Positions 1 through 5,241 of a DNA stretch of 8,275 nt are shown piece after piece. Under the pieces are notes generated by a model, which was not told the DNA's origin, searched no databases, and saw nothing but the letters and a program-made list of their open reading frames with translations. The DNA is from an uncultured Megasphaera sp. (GTDB taxonomy: Bacteria; Bacillota; Negativicutes; Veillonellales; Megasphaeraceae), in contig URLP01000076.1 of assembly GCA_900548635.1 (NCBI GenBank), positions 1 through 8,275 on the forward strand, given 5' to 3'. Numbering within the stretch: the stretch's first letter is position 1; each line of letters begins with the position of its first letter. The position numbers and the translations under genes were made by a program.

Positions 1-52
1 AAACGCCGAAAGTACTTGGGGGGAGGCCCCCTGGGAGGATAGGAAGCCGCTG
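1..52 (+). rRNA. rrf: 5S ribosomal RNA, 3' end (partial)
   Basis: The window opens inside a 5S rRNA. The string around CGCCGAAAGTACTTGG, the G-run/C-run hairpin at about 17-33 (helix IV) and the closing GGGAGGATAGGAAGCCGC are the conserved 3' half of bacterial 5S rRNA. The 5' half lies upstream of the window. Two tRNAs follow within 200 bp with no terminator between, so this is the distal end of an rRNA operon with trailing tRNAs. The exact 3' end (about 50-53) is uncertain because the 5' strand of helix I is not visible. Confidence 0.88.
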
Positions 53-60
53 ATTTTTAT

Positions 61-136
61 AGGGGTATAGCTCAACTGGTAGAGTAGTGGTCTCCAAAAC
101 CATTGGTTGAGGGTTCGATTCCTTCTGCCCCTGCCA
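61..136 (+). tRNA. trnW: tRNA-Trp (anticodon CCA)
   Basis: Full cloverleaf. The acceptor stem AGGGGTA (61-67) pairs with TGCCCCT (126-132) with one wobble. The D stem is 70-73 with 82-85. The anticodon stem is 87-91 with 99-103, and loop CTCCAAA places the anticodon CCA at 94-96, reading UGG. The T arm contains GGTTCGATT. Discriminator G133 is followed by an encoded CCA (134-136). It lies directly downstream of the 5S rRNA and is probably cotranscribed and processed from the rRNA precursor. Confidence 0.97.
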
Positions 137-143
137 GAAAAAT

Positions 144-167
144 GGAATGAAGCTCCGGCTTCATTCC
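144..167 (+). other. UNCG-tetraloop hairpin between two tRNAs
   Basis: GGAATGAAGC (144-153) is perfectly complementary to GCTTCATTCC (158-167), giving a 10-bp stem closed by a C-G pair over the loop TCCG, a cUNCGg tetraloop of exceptional stability. No T-run follows, so it is not a normal intrinsic terminator. It sits 7 nt after the CCA end of tRNA-Trp and 5 nt before tRNA-Arg. A role as a spacer or processing structure in the polycistronic rRNA/tRNA precursor is inference. Confidence 0.75.
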
Positions 168-172
168 CACAT

Positions 173-249
173 GACTCGGTAGCTCAGCTGGATAGAGTGA
201 CTGACTACGAATCAGTAGGTCTAGGGTTCGAATCCCTACCGGGTCACCA
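173..249 (+). tRNA. trnR: tRNA-Arg (anticodon ACG)
   Basis: Full cloverleaf. The acceptor GACTCGG (173-179) pairs with CCGGGTC (239-245) with one wobble. The anticodon stem ACTGA/TCAGT (200-204/212-216) encloses loop CTACGAA with the anticodon ACG at 207-209. Its A34 would be deaminated to inosine to read CGU, CGC and CGA. The T arm contains GGTTCGAAT. Discriminator A246 is followed by an encoded CCA (247-249). It is the last gene of the rRNA/tRNA cluster; a terminator begins 4 nt later. Confidence 0.97.
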
Positions 250-253
250 CAAG

Positions 254-290
254 AAAAAGCTCACGCATTTTGCGTGAGCTTTTTTATTTT
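254..290 (+). terminator. Rho-independent terminator of the rRNA/tRNA operon
   Basis: GCTCACGCA (259-267) pairs perfectly with TGCGTGAGC (271-279) over a TTT loop. The stem is preceded by A5 and followed by T6-A-T4 (280-290). The A/T flanks extend the stem to about 14 bp. It ends transcription from the 5S and tRNA genes. Confidence 0.93.
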
Positions 291-320
291 CAGATATATA
301 AGCGAAATATATCTGAAAAT
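286..320. repeat. 14-bp perfect inverted repeat between converging terminators
   Basis: ATTTTCAGATATAT (286-299) and ATATATCTGAAAAT (307-320) are exact reverse complements around the 7-nt loop AAGCGAA. The left arm includes the tail of the T-tract of the tRNA terminator. The right arm abuts the A-run that is the U-tract of the minus-strand terminator at 321-348. It is AT-rich and symmetrical, so it would fold in RNA from either direction. It may be a read-through backstop; this is inference. Confidence 0.7.
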
Positions 321-348
321 AAAAAAAGGGCGCCCTACATGGGCGCCC
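321..348 (-). terminator. Rho-independent terminator of the helicase-lipoprotein operon
   Basis: Read on the minus strand, GGGCGCCC (348-341), loop ATGTA and GGGCGCCC (335-328) form an 8-bp all-G/C stem followed by seven T's (327-321). It lies 35 bp downstream of the lipoprotein stop codon and faces the tRNA operon. Each arm is itself a perfect palindrome, so each could also pair with itself. Confidence 0.9.
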
Positions 349-353
349 CCTAC

Positions 354-388
354 AACTGCAAACTGTAAAGTACAAACTAAAAACTATT
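354..388 (-). repeat. Degenerate heptamer array overlapping the lipoprotein stop codon
   Basis: On the plus strand the segment divides without gaps into five 7-bp units: 354-360, 361-367, 368-374, 375-381 and 382-388. Four of the five begin AACT and the third begins AAGT; AACTGCA and AACTGTA are the first two. The stop codon (384-386) lies in the last unit. On the minus strand the array is followed by GTAGGGG and the GC palindrome of the terminator. The AT-rich units differ from those elsewhere in the window, but the period and placement are the same. Confidence 0.55.
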
Positions 389-935
389 TCTTCAGATTTG
401 GCGTGCAGTCGATGATGATGCTGCCGGCTTGTTTCATGACCGTGAAGTTGCCCTTTGTCGATGAGAGGGCCTTTTCCAAGGTTTTGCTGTGCCATTTTTC
501 GACGCTCATATTCGAGCCGCCGACGTTTTTCGACGAAGCTGACTGCTTCTGCGCATCTTCCGGCAGGAAGTCGCTGATATTGACGTTGTCCCCGTCTTTG
601 ACGGCAATCGTCACCGTCACAGCCCGGCCGTTCTGGAAGACGACCTGATAGCGGCCGTTGTGGAAGACGCGGATCGTGTCGCCCTGGGAATAGGGGTGAC
701 CCCATTCGTTTTCCCAGTCTGCCTGCGTATCGCCGATGGTCGGCAGATTGGCGACAGGTGCTTCTTTTGTTTCGGTCTGGCTCTTCGTGTCCTGGCCCTG
801 TTTGCTGTCAGAAGCAGGCTGCTGGCTCTGGCTCTGCTGCTGCTTGGGCTGGGAATTCGTCGTCGGCGCAGCCGGCGCACAGCCAGCTGCGAGGAGCGTA
901 AAAATCATGAGGACGATGGCAAAGTAACGTTTCAT
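384..935 (-). CDS. Small lipoprotein of unknown function
   Basis: This 183-aa protein is predicted to be lipid-anchored. It has a basic MKRY start, a hydrophobic h-region (about 5-17) and the lipobox LAAGC with Cys19 as the lipidated residue. Ala20 at +2 is not the inner-membrane Asp signal, so in a diderm Negativicute it may be sorted to the outer membrane (inference). Residues 20-62 form a low-complexity Gln/Ser/Lys/Pro linker typical of a tether. Residues about 63-183 form a compact domain with strand-like segments near DTIRVFHNGRYQVVFQNG; no family is recognised. The start is supported by GGAGG at 944-948, 8 nt upstream. It is second in an operon: the helicase stop codon is 16 bp upstream and the ribosome site lies just beyond it. 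A terminator follows at 348-321. The function, and any link to the helicase, is unknown. Confidence 0.88.
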   Translation of the reverse strand: MKRYFAIVLMIFTLLAAGCAPAAPTTNSQPKQQQSQSQQPASDSKQGQDTKSQTETKEAPVANLPTIGDTQADWENEWGHPYSQGDTIRVFHNGRYQVVFQNGRAVTVTIAVKDGDNVNISDFLPEDAQKQSASSKNVGGSNMSVEKWHSKTLEKALSSTKGNFTVMKQAGSIIIDCTPNLKK

Positions 936-951
936 AGGGAATACCTCCGTA

Positions 952-2211
952 TTAGCGGCGCCGGCGGTTGTCTCCGCCCTTATGGCGCAGTTTGTGGCGC
1001 TTGCTCCGCGTAGTTTGATACGTACTGGCAGGCAGTTTGTCCTTGTAGGCCTTTTTCCGTTTCGGCGGCTTGCTGTTTGCTTTGACCTTGACCTGACCCG
1101 TCAGGGTATACTTGGTGATCGTCGCCTGGATATTGTGTTCAATGCGGCGCACCCAGTTTTCATCGGCCGGCGTGGCGAACATGACCGACAGGCCTTCATG
1201 GCCGGCACGGCCTGTGCGGCCGATGCGGTGGATGTAGTAGTCGACGTCGTGGGGGACATCGAAGTTAAAGACGTGCGTGATGCCTTCGATATCGATGCCG
1301 CGGGCGGCGATGTCCGTAGCGACGAGGATCTGCGTCTTTGCTTTGGCAAAGTCGCGCAGGACCTGGTTGCGGCGGCCCTGGGACATATCGCCGTGGAGCT
1401 CGCCGATGTTGAAGCCCTTGGCAATCAGTTTGCCCGCCAGGAGGGACGTCCGTTCTTTCGTGTTGCAGAAGACGATGGCCAGGTAAGGATTCATTTCCGT
1501 CAGCATCTGGCAGAGTTTCGGCAGCTTCTGTTCTTCCGTCATCATATAGATGCGCTGTTCAATGTTTTCCAGGGCAATCGTCTTGCCTTCGAGGATGTTC
1601 AGGACCAGGGGATTCTGCATGTGCTTCTTGGCCAGTCCTCTGATTTTATCCGGTACAGTGGCCGAGAAGAAGAGGAGCTGGCGGCGTTTCGGCGTCAGGC
1701 TGATGAGTGTGTCTACGTCTTCCAAAAAACCTGCCTGCAGCATCTGGTCTGCTTCGTCGACGATAACCCGGCGGACGCCGCTGAGATCCAGGGAATGACG
1801 GCGGCAGTGGTCGAGGAGGCGCCCCGGCGTGCCGATGATCACATGGGGGTGGCGGTGCAGCTTCTGGAGCTGGTTTTCGATGGTCTTGCCGCCGATGAGG
1901 CTGAGGACGTCGATGCCCAGGGCCGGTGCCAGGCTGTCGGCGACGTCGGCAATCTGGCGGGCCAGTTCCCGCGTCGGTGCCATGATTAGGACCTGTTCTG
2001 CGTGGACTTCCGTTTTTATCTGCTGCAGCGACGGCAGGAGGAAGGCGAAGGTCTTGCCCGTGCCGGTCTGTGCCTGGGCCAGGATGTCGCGCCCTTTAAA
2101 GAGCGGCGGGATGGCCTGGGCCTGGACGGCTGTCGGTTCGTCGATGCCCTGCTTGTGCAGGAGTTCGCAAAGCTGGTTCGTCAGGCCGAGAGATTGAAAA
2201 TTCTTTGACAT
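952..2211 (-). CDS. DEAD-box ATP-dependent RNA helicase
   Basis: This 419-aa cytoplasmic helicase would unwind short RNA duplexes with ATP, in ribosome assembly, mRNA turnover or cold adaptation. All superfamily 2 DEAD-box motifs are intact: the Q motif around PTAVQ (Gln30), motif I AQTGTGKT (47-54), Ia PTRELA (79-84), Ib TPGR (128-131), II DEAD (152-155), III SAT (183-185), IV IVFCNTK (246-252), V ATDIAARGID (298-307) and VI HRIGRTGR (328-335). Two RecA-like domains therefore span about 22-205 and 215-370. The last 40 residues form a Lys/Arg-rich tail ending RRRR, the usual nonspecific RNA-binding extension. The ATG at 2211 follows AAGGG (2218-2222) by 6 nt. It is the first gene of an operon with the lipoprotein. 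It resembles the compact RhlE/CshB/YfmL-type enzymes, but the subfamily cannot be fixed without a tree, so no symbol is given. Confidence 0.96.
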   Translation of the reverse strand: MSKNFQSLGLTNQLCELLHKQGIDEPTAVQAQAIPPLFKGRDILAQAQTGTGKTFAFLLPSLQQIKTEVHAEQVLIMAPTRELARQIADVADSLAPALGIDVLSLIGGKTIENQLQKLHRHPHVIIGTPGRLLDHCRRHSLDLSGVRRVIVDEADQMLQAGFLEDVDTLISLTPKRRQLLFFSATVPDKIRGLAKKHMQNPLVLNILEGKTIALENIEQRIYMMTEEQKLPKLCQMLTEMNPYLAIVFCNTKERTSLLAGKLIAKGFNIGELHGDMSQGRRNQVLRDFAKAKTQILVATDIAARGIDIEGITHVFNFDVPHDVDYYIHRIGRTGRAGHEGLSVMFATPADENWVRRIEHNIQATITKYTLTGQVKVKANSKPPKRKKAYKDKLPASTYQTTRSKRHKLRHKGGDNRRRR

Positions 2212-2258
2212 ATCTTACCCTTTCTTTATGGACTATAACAACTTTCTTATTAACTTCT

Positions 2259-2287
2259 ATTATTGCATAAAGCCTTTGATTGCGCAA
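2259..2287 (-). promoter_or_regulatory. Sigma-70-type promoter of the helicase-lipoprotein operon
   Basis: On the minus strand, -35 TTGCGC (2287-2282) and -10 AATAAT (2264-2259) are separated by exactly 17 bp. The hexamers match the consensus at 4/6 and 5/6, and a TG precedes the -10 as an extended element. The leader would be about 40 nt. It shares a 149-bp intergenic region with the divergent promoter of the membrane-protein pair. Confidence 0.6.
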
Positions 2288-2309
2288 ACTTTTCTTTCTT
2301 TTTGGGATA

Positions 2310-2318
2310 TGGTATACT
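2310..2318 (+). promoter_or_regulatory. Extended -10 promoter of the membrane-protein pair
   Basis: TGGTATACT gives an extended -10 (TG-N-TATACT), 42 nt before the chosen ATG. No good -35 lies at 16-18 bp; the region is T-rich (TTTTCT at 2290-2295). An extended -10 can work without one. It is divergent from the helicase promoter, about 25 bp away. Confidence 0.5.
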
Positions 2319-2343
2319 AAAGTGATTTCGTTTGCATTCATTT

Positions 2344-2350
2344 AGGAGGT
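2344..2350 (+). promoter_or_regulatory. Shine-Dalgarno AGGAGGT that decides the start
   Basis: A full-consensus ribosome site lies 10 nt upstream of ATG 2361. An in-frame TTG at 2352 is only 1 nt from the site, too close to initiate, so the ATG is chosen and the protein is three residues shorter than the longest reading. Confidence 0.8.
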
Positions 2351-2360
2351 CTTGCAGAAA

Positions 2361-2783
2361 ATGAGTTGGTGGCGCGATATCTTGCGGCAGTCTGTCTTCA
2401 TGTGTTTCTTTATCATTCCCATTCCCATCGGGGCCTATACGATTCACAGCGGCTCCAGTGCCGTCGTGGCTATGGTTAGCTATGTCTTTCTCTCCCTGGT
2501 CATTCCCGTGGCCTATGTGGGCATGAAGGATGCGACTTTTGGTCCTCAAAAGGGAAGGATACGCCGTTGGGTCATGGCCCTCATGTGGCTCGTCGTCTTT
2601 GCAGCTATTGGGGCTTTCACGGCTTTCATGGGCCGCTACTGGAAGGCAGCGCCTTTCTGGGAATGGCCGACCATTGGACGTGATATCGTTTTCATCATCG
2701 GCATGTACGCGGAAATCAGCCTGACCATGCTCCTGGCCTATGCTGCCTCTCAGTGCCTGCCGGACCGAAAGGAAGTAGGTTAA
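2361..2783 (+). CDS. Four-TM membrane protein of unknown function
   Basis: This 140-aa protein is not recognised. Hydrophobicity suggests four membrane helices at about 11-29, 32-54, 70-90 and 108-130, with a basic loop (about 55-69, QKGRIRRW) that would be cytoplasmic by the positive-inside rule. There is no signal peptide cleavage site, catalytic motif or nucleotide-binding motif. The segment IPIPIGAY near the end of TM1 and the VIP in TM2 match the downstream protein (LPLPFGAF and AVP) with the same 25-residue spacing, suggesting the two are paralogs. The stop TAA overlaps the next ATG by one base, indicating translational coupling and probably a joint complex. It could be a small permease subunit or an orphan integral membrane protein; no substrate can be inferred. 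Confidence 0.85.
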   Translation: MSWWRDILRQSVFMCFFIIPIPIGAYTIHSGSSAVVAMVSYVFLSLVIPVAYVGMKDATFGPQKGRIRRWVMALMWLVVFAAIGAFTAFMGRYWKAAPFWEWPTIGRDIVFIIGMYAEISLTMLLAYAASQCLPDRKEVG

Positions 2784-3649
2784 TGGATAGTTTGAAACAA
2801 AAAATCTGGCACGACCGCCTGCTGGCAGCCACCTGGGCAGCCTGCGGCATCCTGCCGCTGCCCTTCGGGGCCTTCGCCTCGGATAAGCCATATATTGCGT
2901 CAGCGTCGATTCTGGCCTTTTTTATCCTTTCCTTTGCCGTTCCCCTCTGGCTTGGCCATCGGCGCCGTCATGAAGGGGAGAGGGGCCTTTATGCTTCTGC
3001 TGGGGGAACGCTTTACGGCGGTGCCGTCGTACTCCTCATTGCCGTCGGCCTTTTGAACGGCCTGACCGGTTGGGACTGCTGGCATGATTACCCCGTGCGG
3101 GTCTTCCTGTTCACGCTCTGGATGTTCCTGACCGTCATTTTCCAGTATCTGGCAGGCCTGGCCGTCGATTTCTGGCAGCAGCGGCTGCGGAAATACTGGT
3201 ATTCCCAGTTCATCGATCCCATCCTCTACAGCCTGCCCCTGCCCTGCGCCGTCCTGGGTATGTTCCTTTTCCCGGCCGTCAGCGACGCGTCTGTGACGCA
3301 GAGCCTGGTCGTCGGCATCATGGCCCTTATGGGCTTCTGCTTCATCGGCATGAGCCTCTTCGTCATTGCGGCCTTTGCCTTTTATTTCTTCCCATACAAA
3401 AAGTACGGCTATGCCGCAAAGCAGCGTCTGGTCCACATCGCTGCCATCGTCGTCATGGTCCTCATGTGGGCCCTGGTCCAGCACATCCTCTTTGACAGCC
3501 GGATCCACATCTTCACGTATATCTTCAAGGCCATGCCCATTCTCCAGAACAACCCCTTGGTTTTCATCACACCCTTCGTCGTTGCCGCCCTGACCATCAT
3601 CGGCTGCGTCGCCATGAGAAACGTCGTCATCTCGGCGTTTAAGGCTTGA
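2783..3649 (+). CDS. Polytopic membrane protein, paralogous to its upstream neighbour
   Basis: This 288-aa protein is not recognised. About eight hydrophobic helices are visible, at roughly 12-31, 37-57, 75-95, 106-128, 145-165, 173-201, 217-235 and 258-276. The first four match the layout of the 140-aa upstream protein. The LPLP motif of TM1 (24-27) recurs in TM5 (151-154), so the protein may be two fused four-helix modules. The ATG at 2783 overlaps the upstream stop (TAATG), and AAAGGAAG at 2768-2775 gives a 7-nt spacing. An in-frame GTG at 2753 would lie deep in the upstream gene and has no ribosome site, so it is rejected. No conserved charged residues in helices, ATP-binding site or metal-binding cluster stands out. 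Three heptamer units and a terminator follow the stop. Transport or envelope roles are possible, but nothing specific is supported. Confidence 0.86.
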   Translation: MDSLKQKIWHDRLLAATWAACGILPLPFGAFASDKPYIASASILAFFILSFAVPLWLGHRRRHEGERGLYASAGGTLYGGAVVLLIAVGLLNGLTGWDCWHDYPVRVFLFTLWMFLTVIFQYLAGLAVDFWQQRLRKYWYSQFIDPILYSLPLPCAVLGMFLFPAVSDASVTQSLVVGIMALMGFCFIGMSLFVIAAFAFYFFPYKKYGYAAKQRLVHIAAIVVMVLMWALVQHILFDSRIHIFTYIFKAMPILQNNPLVFITPFVVAALTIIGCVAMRNVVISAFKA

Positions 3650-3651
3650 TC

Positions 3652-3672
3652 GTTCATCGTAGGCCGTTCCAC
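3652..3672 (+). repeat. Heptamer array after the membrane-protein stop codon
   Basis: Three consecutive 7-bp units of the form GT-N4-C: GTTCATC (3652-3658), 3659-3665 and GTTCCAC (3666-3672). They begin 3 nt after the TGA and end at the A-run of the terminator. The same unit GTTCATC recurs in the region 8067-8275. Confidence 0.5.
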
Positions 3673-3706
3673 AAAAAAACCTGCCGCTTTCGCGACAGGT
3701 TTTTTT
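3673..3706. terminator. Bidirectional terminator between convergent genes
   Basis: A7 (3673-3679), an 8-bp stem (3680-3687 with 3692-3699), a 4-nt loop and T7 (3700-3706) serve the plus-strand membrane pair and the minus-strand antiporter. One stem position is C opposite A in plus-strand RNA but U opposite G in minus-strand RNA, and the minus-strand loop is GAAA, a GNRA tetraloop. The minus direction, ending the antiporter 5 bp past its stop, should therefore be the stronger. Confidence 0.9.
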
Positions 3707-3710
3707 CTAT

Positions 3711-5036
3711 TCATTTTATTTCCACAATGGTTTGTTTCATGATGGTGAAGCGGATGACGTAGACGAGCCAGCCGAGGAAGGCGGCGAAGCAGCCGCTGAG
3801 GAAGGTCGTCGCATCCGTTGTGGTCAATGCATATACGCAGTAGATAATGGATACGCCTGCCAAAAAGATGGAGGTGTTTCTATTACAGACTTCATTGGGG
3901 ATGTGTTCTTTCGTCAGGATCGTCGTCAGGGCACCGGCACAGAGCATGTACGGGATGACGTTGGTGACGACGGCCAGATTGGCCAGGAGTTCGAACTGCG
4001 CCGACAAAGTCGGGCTGATGGTCATCAGGGCCAGAGCACTTTGCATGCAGAGGATGCAGAGCATGCCTTTGACAGGAACGTCAGCGCTCGTGACTTTGGC
4101 GAAGATTTTCGGGAAGAGACCGCGCTGGGCACTGGTCTTGAAGACGCGGGCCAGCGTGAACTGCCACGAGAGGAGGGAACCGGCACAGGAGAAAACCATA
4201 AGGCCCATAACGGCTTTACCGGCCGTATCGCCGAGCATGTACGAGAAAGCCAGGCCGAAAGGAGCGCTGGACGAAAGAATTTCCGCATTGGGGACGATGC
4301 CGGCAATGACGTTCGTCGAGGCGACGTAGATGATGGCCACGCCGAGGGTGCTCACGAAGGTCGCGATAGGAACGGATTTCTTCGGGTTTTCGACGGCGTC
4401 CATGTTGACGGCTGCCGATTCAAGGCCCAGGAAAGACCAGAGGGTCAGGGCAATGGAGTTGCCCACGGCATCGCTCAGGCCTAGGTTGTTCGGGTTCCAC
4501 GAAGCGAGCCACGTGGCCGGGCTGAACCAATGCCAGCCGATGATGGAAATGCCGAGGACCGGGATGATGGCACCCCAGATGGTGATGGCACTCAGCTTGC
4601 CGGAATAGCGCGAACCGCTGAAGTTAAGGGCTGCGGCGATCCACAATAAAGCGATTGTATATAAACACGTCTGTAACGGCGTGAAGGTTGTCTCAAGGAA
4701 ACCGGCGCCGTAGCCGACTGCCGTGATGGCAATGGCGACGTTTGCAATTACGATAGAAACAGAGTAGGCGTAATTAGCCATAAAATGTCCTACACGCCCG
4801 AAAGCGTATTCGGAGTAACCGCCCATACCGCCGGGCTTCGTTGTAAACATGCCACATCGGGCAAAAGCCATGGCCAGGGCTAAAGAGCCAAAAGAGGTAA
4901 TAATCCAGGAAATAATCGAGATAGTACCGACTTCGGCGAGCTTGGTCGGCAGCATGATGATACCGGCGCCAAGCATGTTGGCAGCAGTGACAAAGGTCAG
5001 CTGTACCACAGACATTTTACGACACGTAGTTTTCAT
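3711..5036 (-). CDS. potE: PotE-type putrescine/ornithine antiporter (APC family)
   Basis: This 441-aa inner-membrane transporter of the basic amino acid/polyamine antiporter group should exchange putrescine for ornithine, or take up putrescine. The N-terminal run with GAGIIMLPTKLAEVGTISII (23-42) is nearly identical to E. coli PotE as I recall it. So are the GGMGGYSEYAFG block (69-80), TLWSFLGLES (198-207), STNVIAGIVPN (240-250) and LMTISPTLSAQF (337-348). About 12 hydrophobic helices fit the family. Residues reported as important in E. coli PotE appear at matching places: Cys61, Trp200, Glu206, Cys284, Trp291, Trp423 and Tyr426. The equivalents of Cys210 and Cys286 are Ala (209, 285), and the C-terminal Glu433 site is not aligned. 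The ATG at 5036 has a ribosome site; the in-frame ATG at 5054 has none. No ornithine or lysine decarboxylase adjoins it, so cadaverine/lysine exchange remains possible. Confidence 0.9.
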   Translation of the reverse strand: MKTTCRKMSVVQLTFVTAANMLGAGIIMLPTKLAEVGTISIISWIITSFGSLALAMAFARCGMFTTKPGGMGGYSEYAFGRVGHFMANYAYSVSIVIANVAIAITAVGYGAGFLETTFTPLQTCLYTIALLWIAAALNFSGSRYSGKLSAITIWGAIIPVLGISIIGWHWFSPATWLASWNPNNLGLSDAVGNSIALTLWSFLGLESAAVNMDAVENPKKSVPIATFVSTLGVAIIYVASTNVIAGIVPNAEILSSSAPFGLAFSYMLGDTAGKAVMGLMVFSCAGSLLSWQFTLARVFKTSAQRGLFPKIFAKVTSADVPVKGMLCILCMQSALALMTISPTLSAQFELLANLAVVTNVIPYMLCAGALTTILTKEHIPNEVCNRNTSIFLAGVSIIYCVYALTTTDATTFLSGCFAAFLGWLVYVIRFTIMKQTIVEIK

Positions 5037-5042
5037 TATCAG

Positions 5043-5049
5043 TCCTTCT
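5043..5049 (-). promoter_or_regulatory. Shine-Dalgarno AGAAGGA that decides the potE start
   Basis: On the minus strand AGAAGGA lies 6 nt before the ATG at 5036. The upstream in-frame ATG (5054) would place this site inside the coding region and has only CGCACTATAA before it, so the shorter form is preferred. Confidence 0.75.
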
Positions 5050-5092
5050 TTCATTTATAGTGCGTATATGGCTAGAGTTTTTTAGCAAATTA

Positions 5093-5101
5093 ATTCTATC
5101 A
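5093..5101 (-). promoter_or_regulatory. Candidate extended -10 promoter of potE
   Basis: On the minus strand TGATAGAAT gives an extended -10 (TG-A-TAGAAT, 5/6 match), about 57 nt upstream of the start. No convincing -35 is present at 16-18 bp. The rest of the 205-bp gap between potE and the next gene is AT-rich and holds only the terminator at 5189-5223 and a TTTTTGG direct repeat (5102-5108, 5125-5131). Confidence 0.4.
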
Positions 5102-5188
5102 TTTTTGGTCGCAAAATTAAATACTTTTTGGAAAAACGTTATATGTATTTCGGCCCTTTTTAGCCTTTTATATTCCCATTGTGCATAG

Positions 5189-5223
5189 AAAAAGGACTGC
5201 CGCAAAGCGACAGTCCTTTTTTA
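5189..5223 (-). terminator. Rho-independent terminator of the downstream thiolase gene
   Basis: On the minus strand the stem 5217-5207 pairs with 5203-5193 (11 bp, core AGGACTGTCGC) over a 3-nt loop, followed by T5 (5193-5189). One pair is U-G on the minus strand but C-A on the plus strand, as in the 3673-3706 terminator. It lies 19 bp past the thiolase stop and separates that gene from potE. Confidence 0.92.
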
Positions 5224-5241
5224 TCTTATGAGAGAGATACC

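Noticed and set aside
982..1989. Plus-strand open frame of 335 codons across the helicase gene
   Set aside because: It is a mirror of the helicase coding strand; no ribosome site, no recognisable domain, and the opposite frame carries every DEAD-box motif.
2352..2360. TTG start for the 140-aa membrane protein
   Set aside because: It lies only 1 nt after the AGGAGGT site; the ATG at 2361 has proper spacing.
2250..3508. Minus-strand open frames opposite the membrane-protein pair
   Set aside because: They are hydrophilic, compositionally odd shadows of hydrophobic coding sequence. The plus-strand frames have ribosome sites, an ATG overlap and clear membrane helices.
5055..5188. Riboswitch or polyamine-responsive leader before potE
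   Set aside because: The segment is AT-rich with no stable conserved stem; only a short direct repeat and a candidate -10 are visible.
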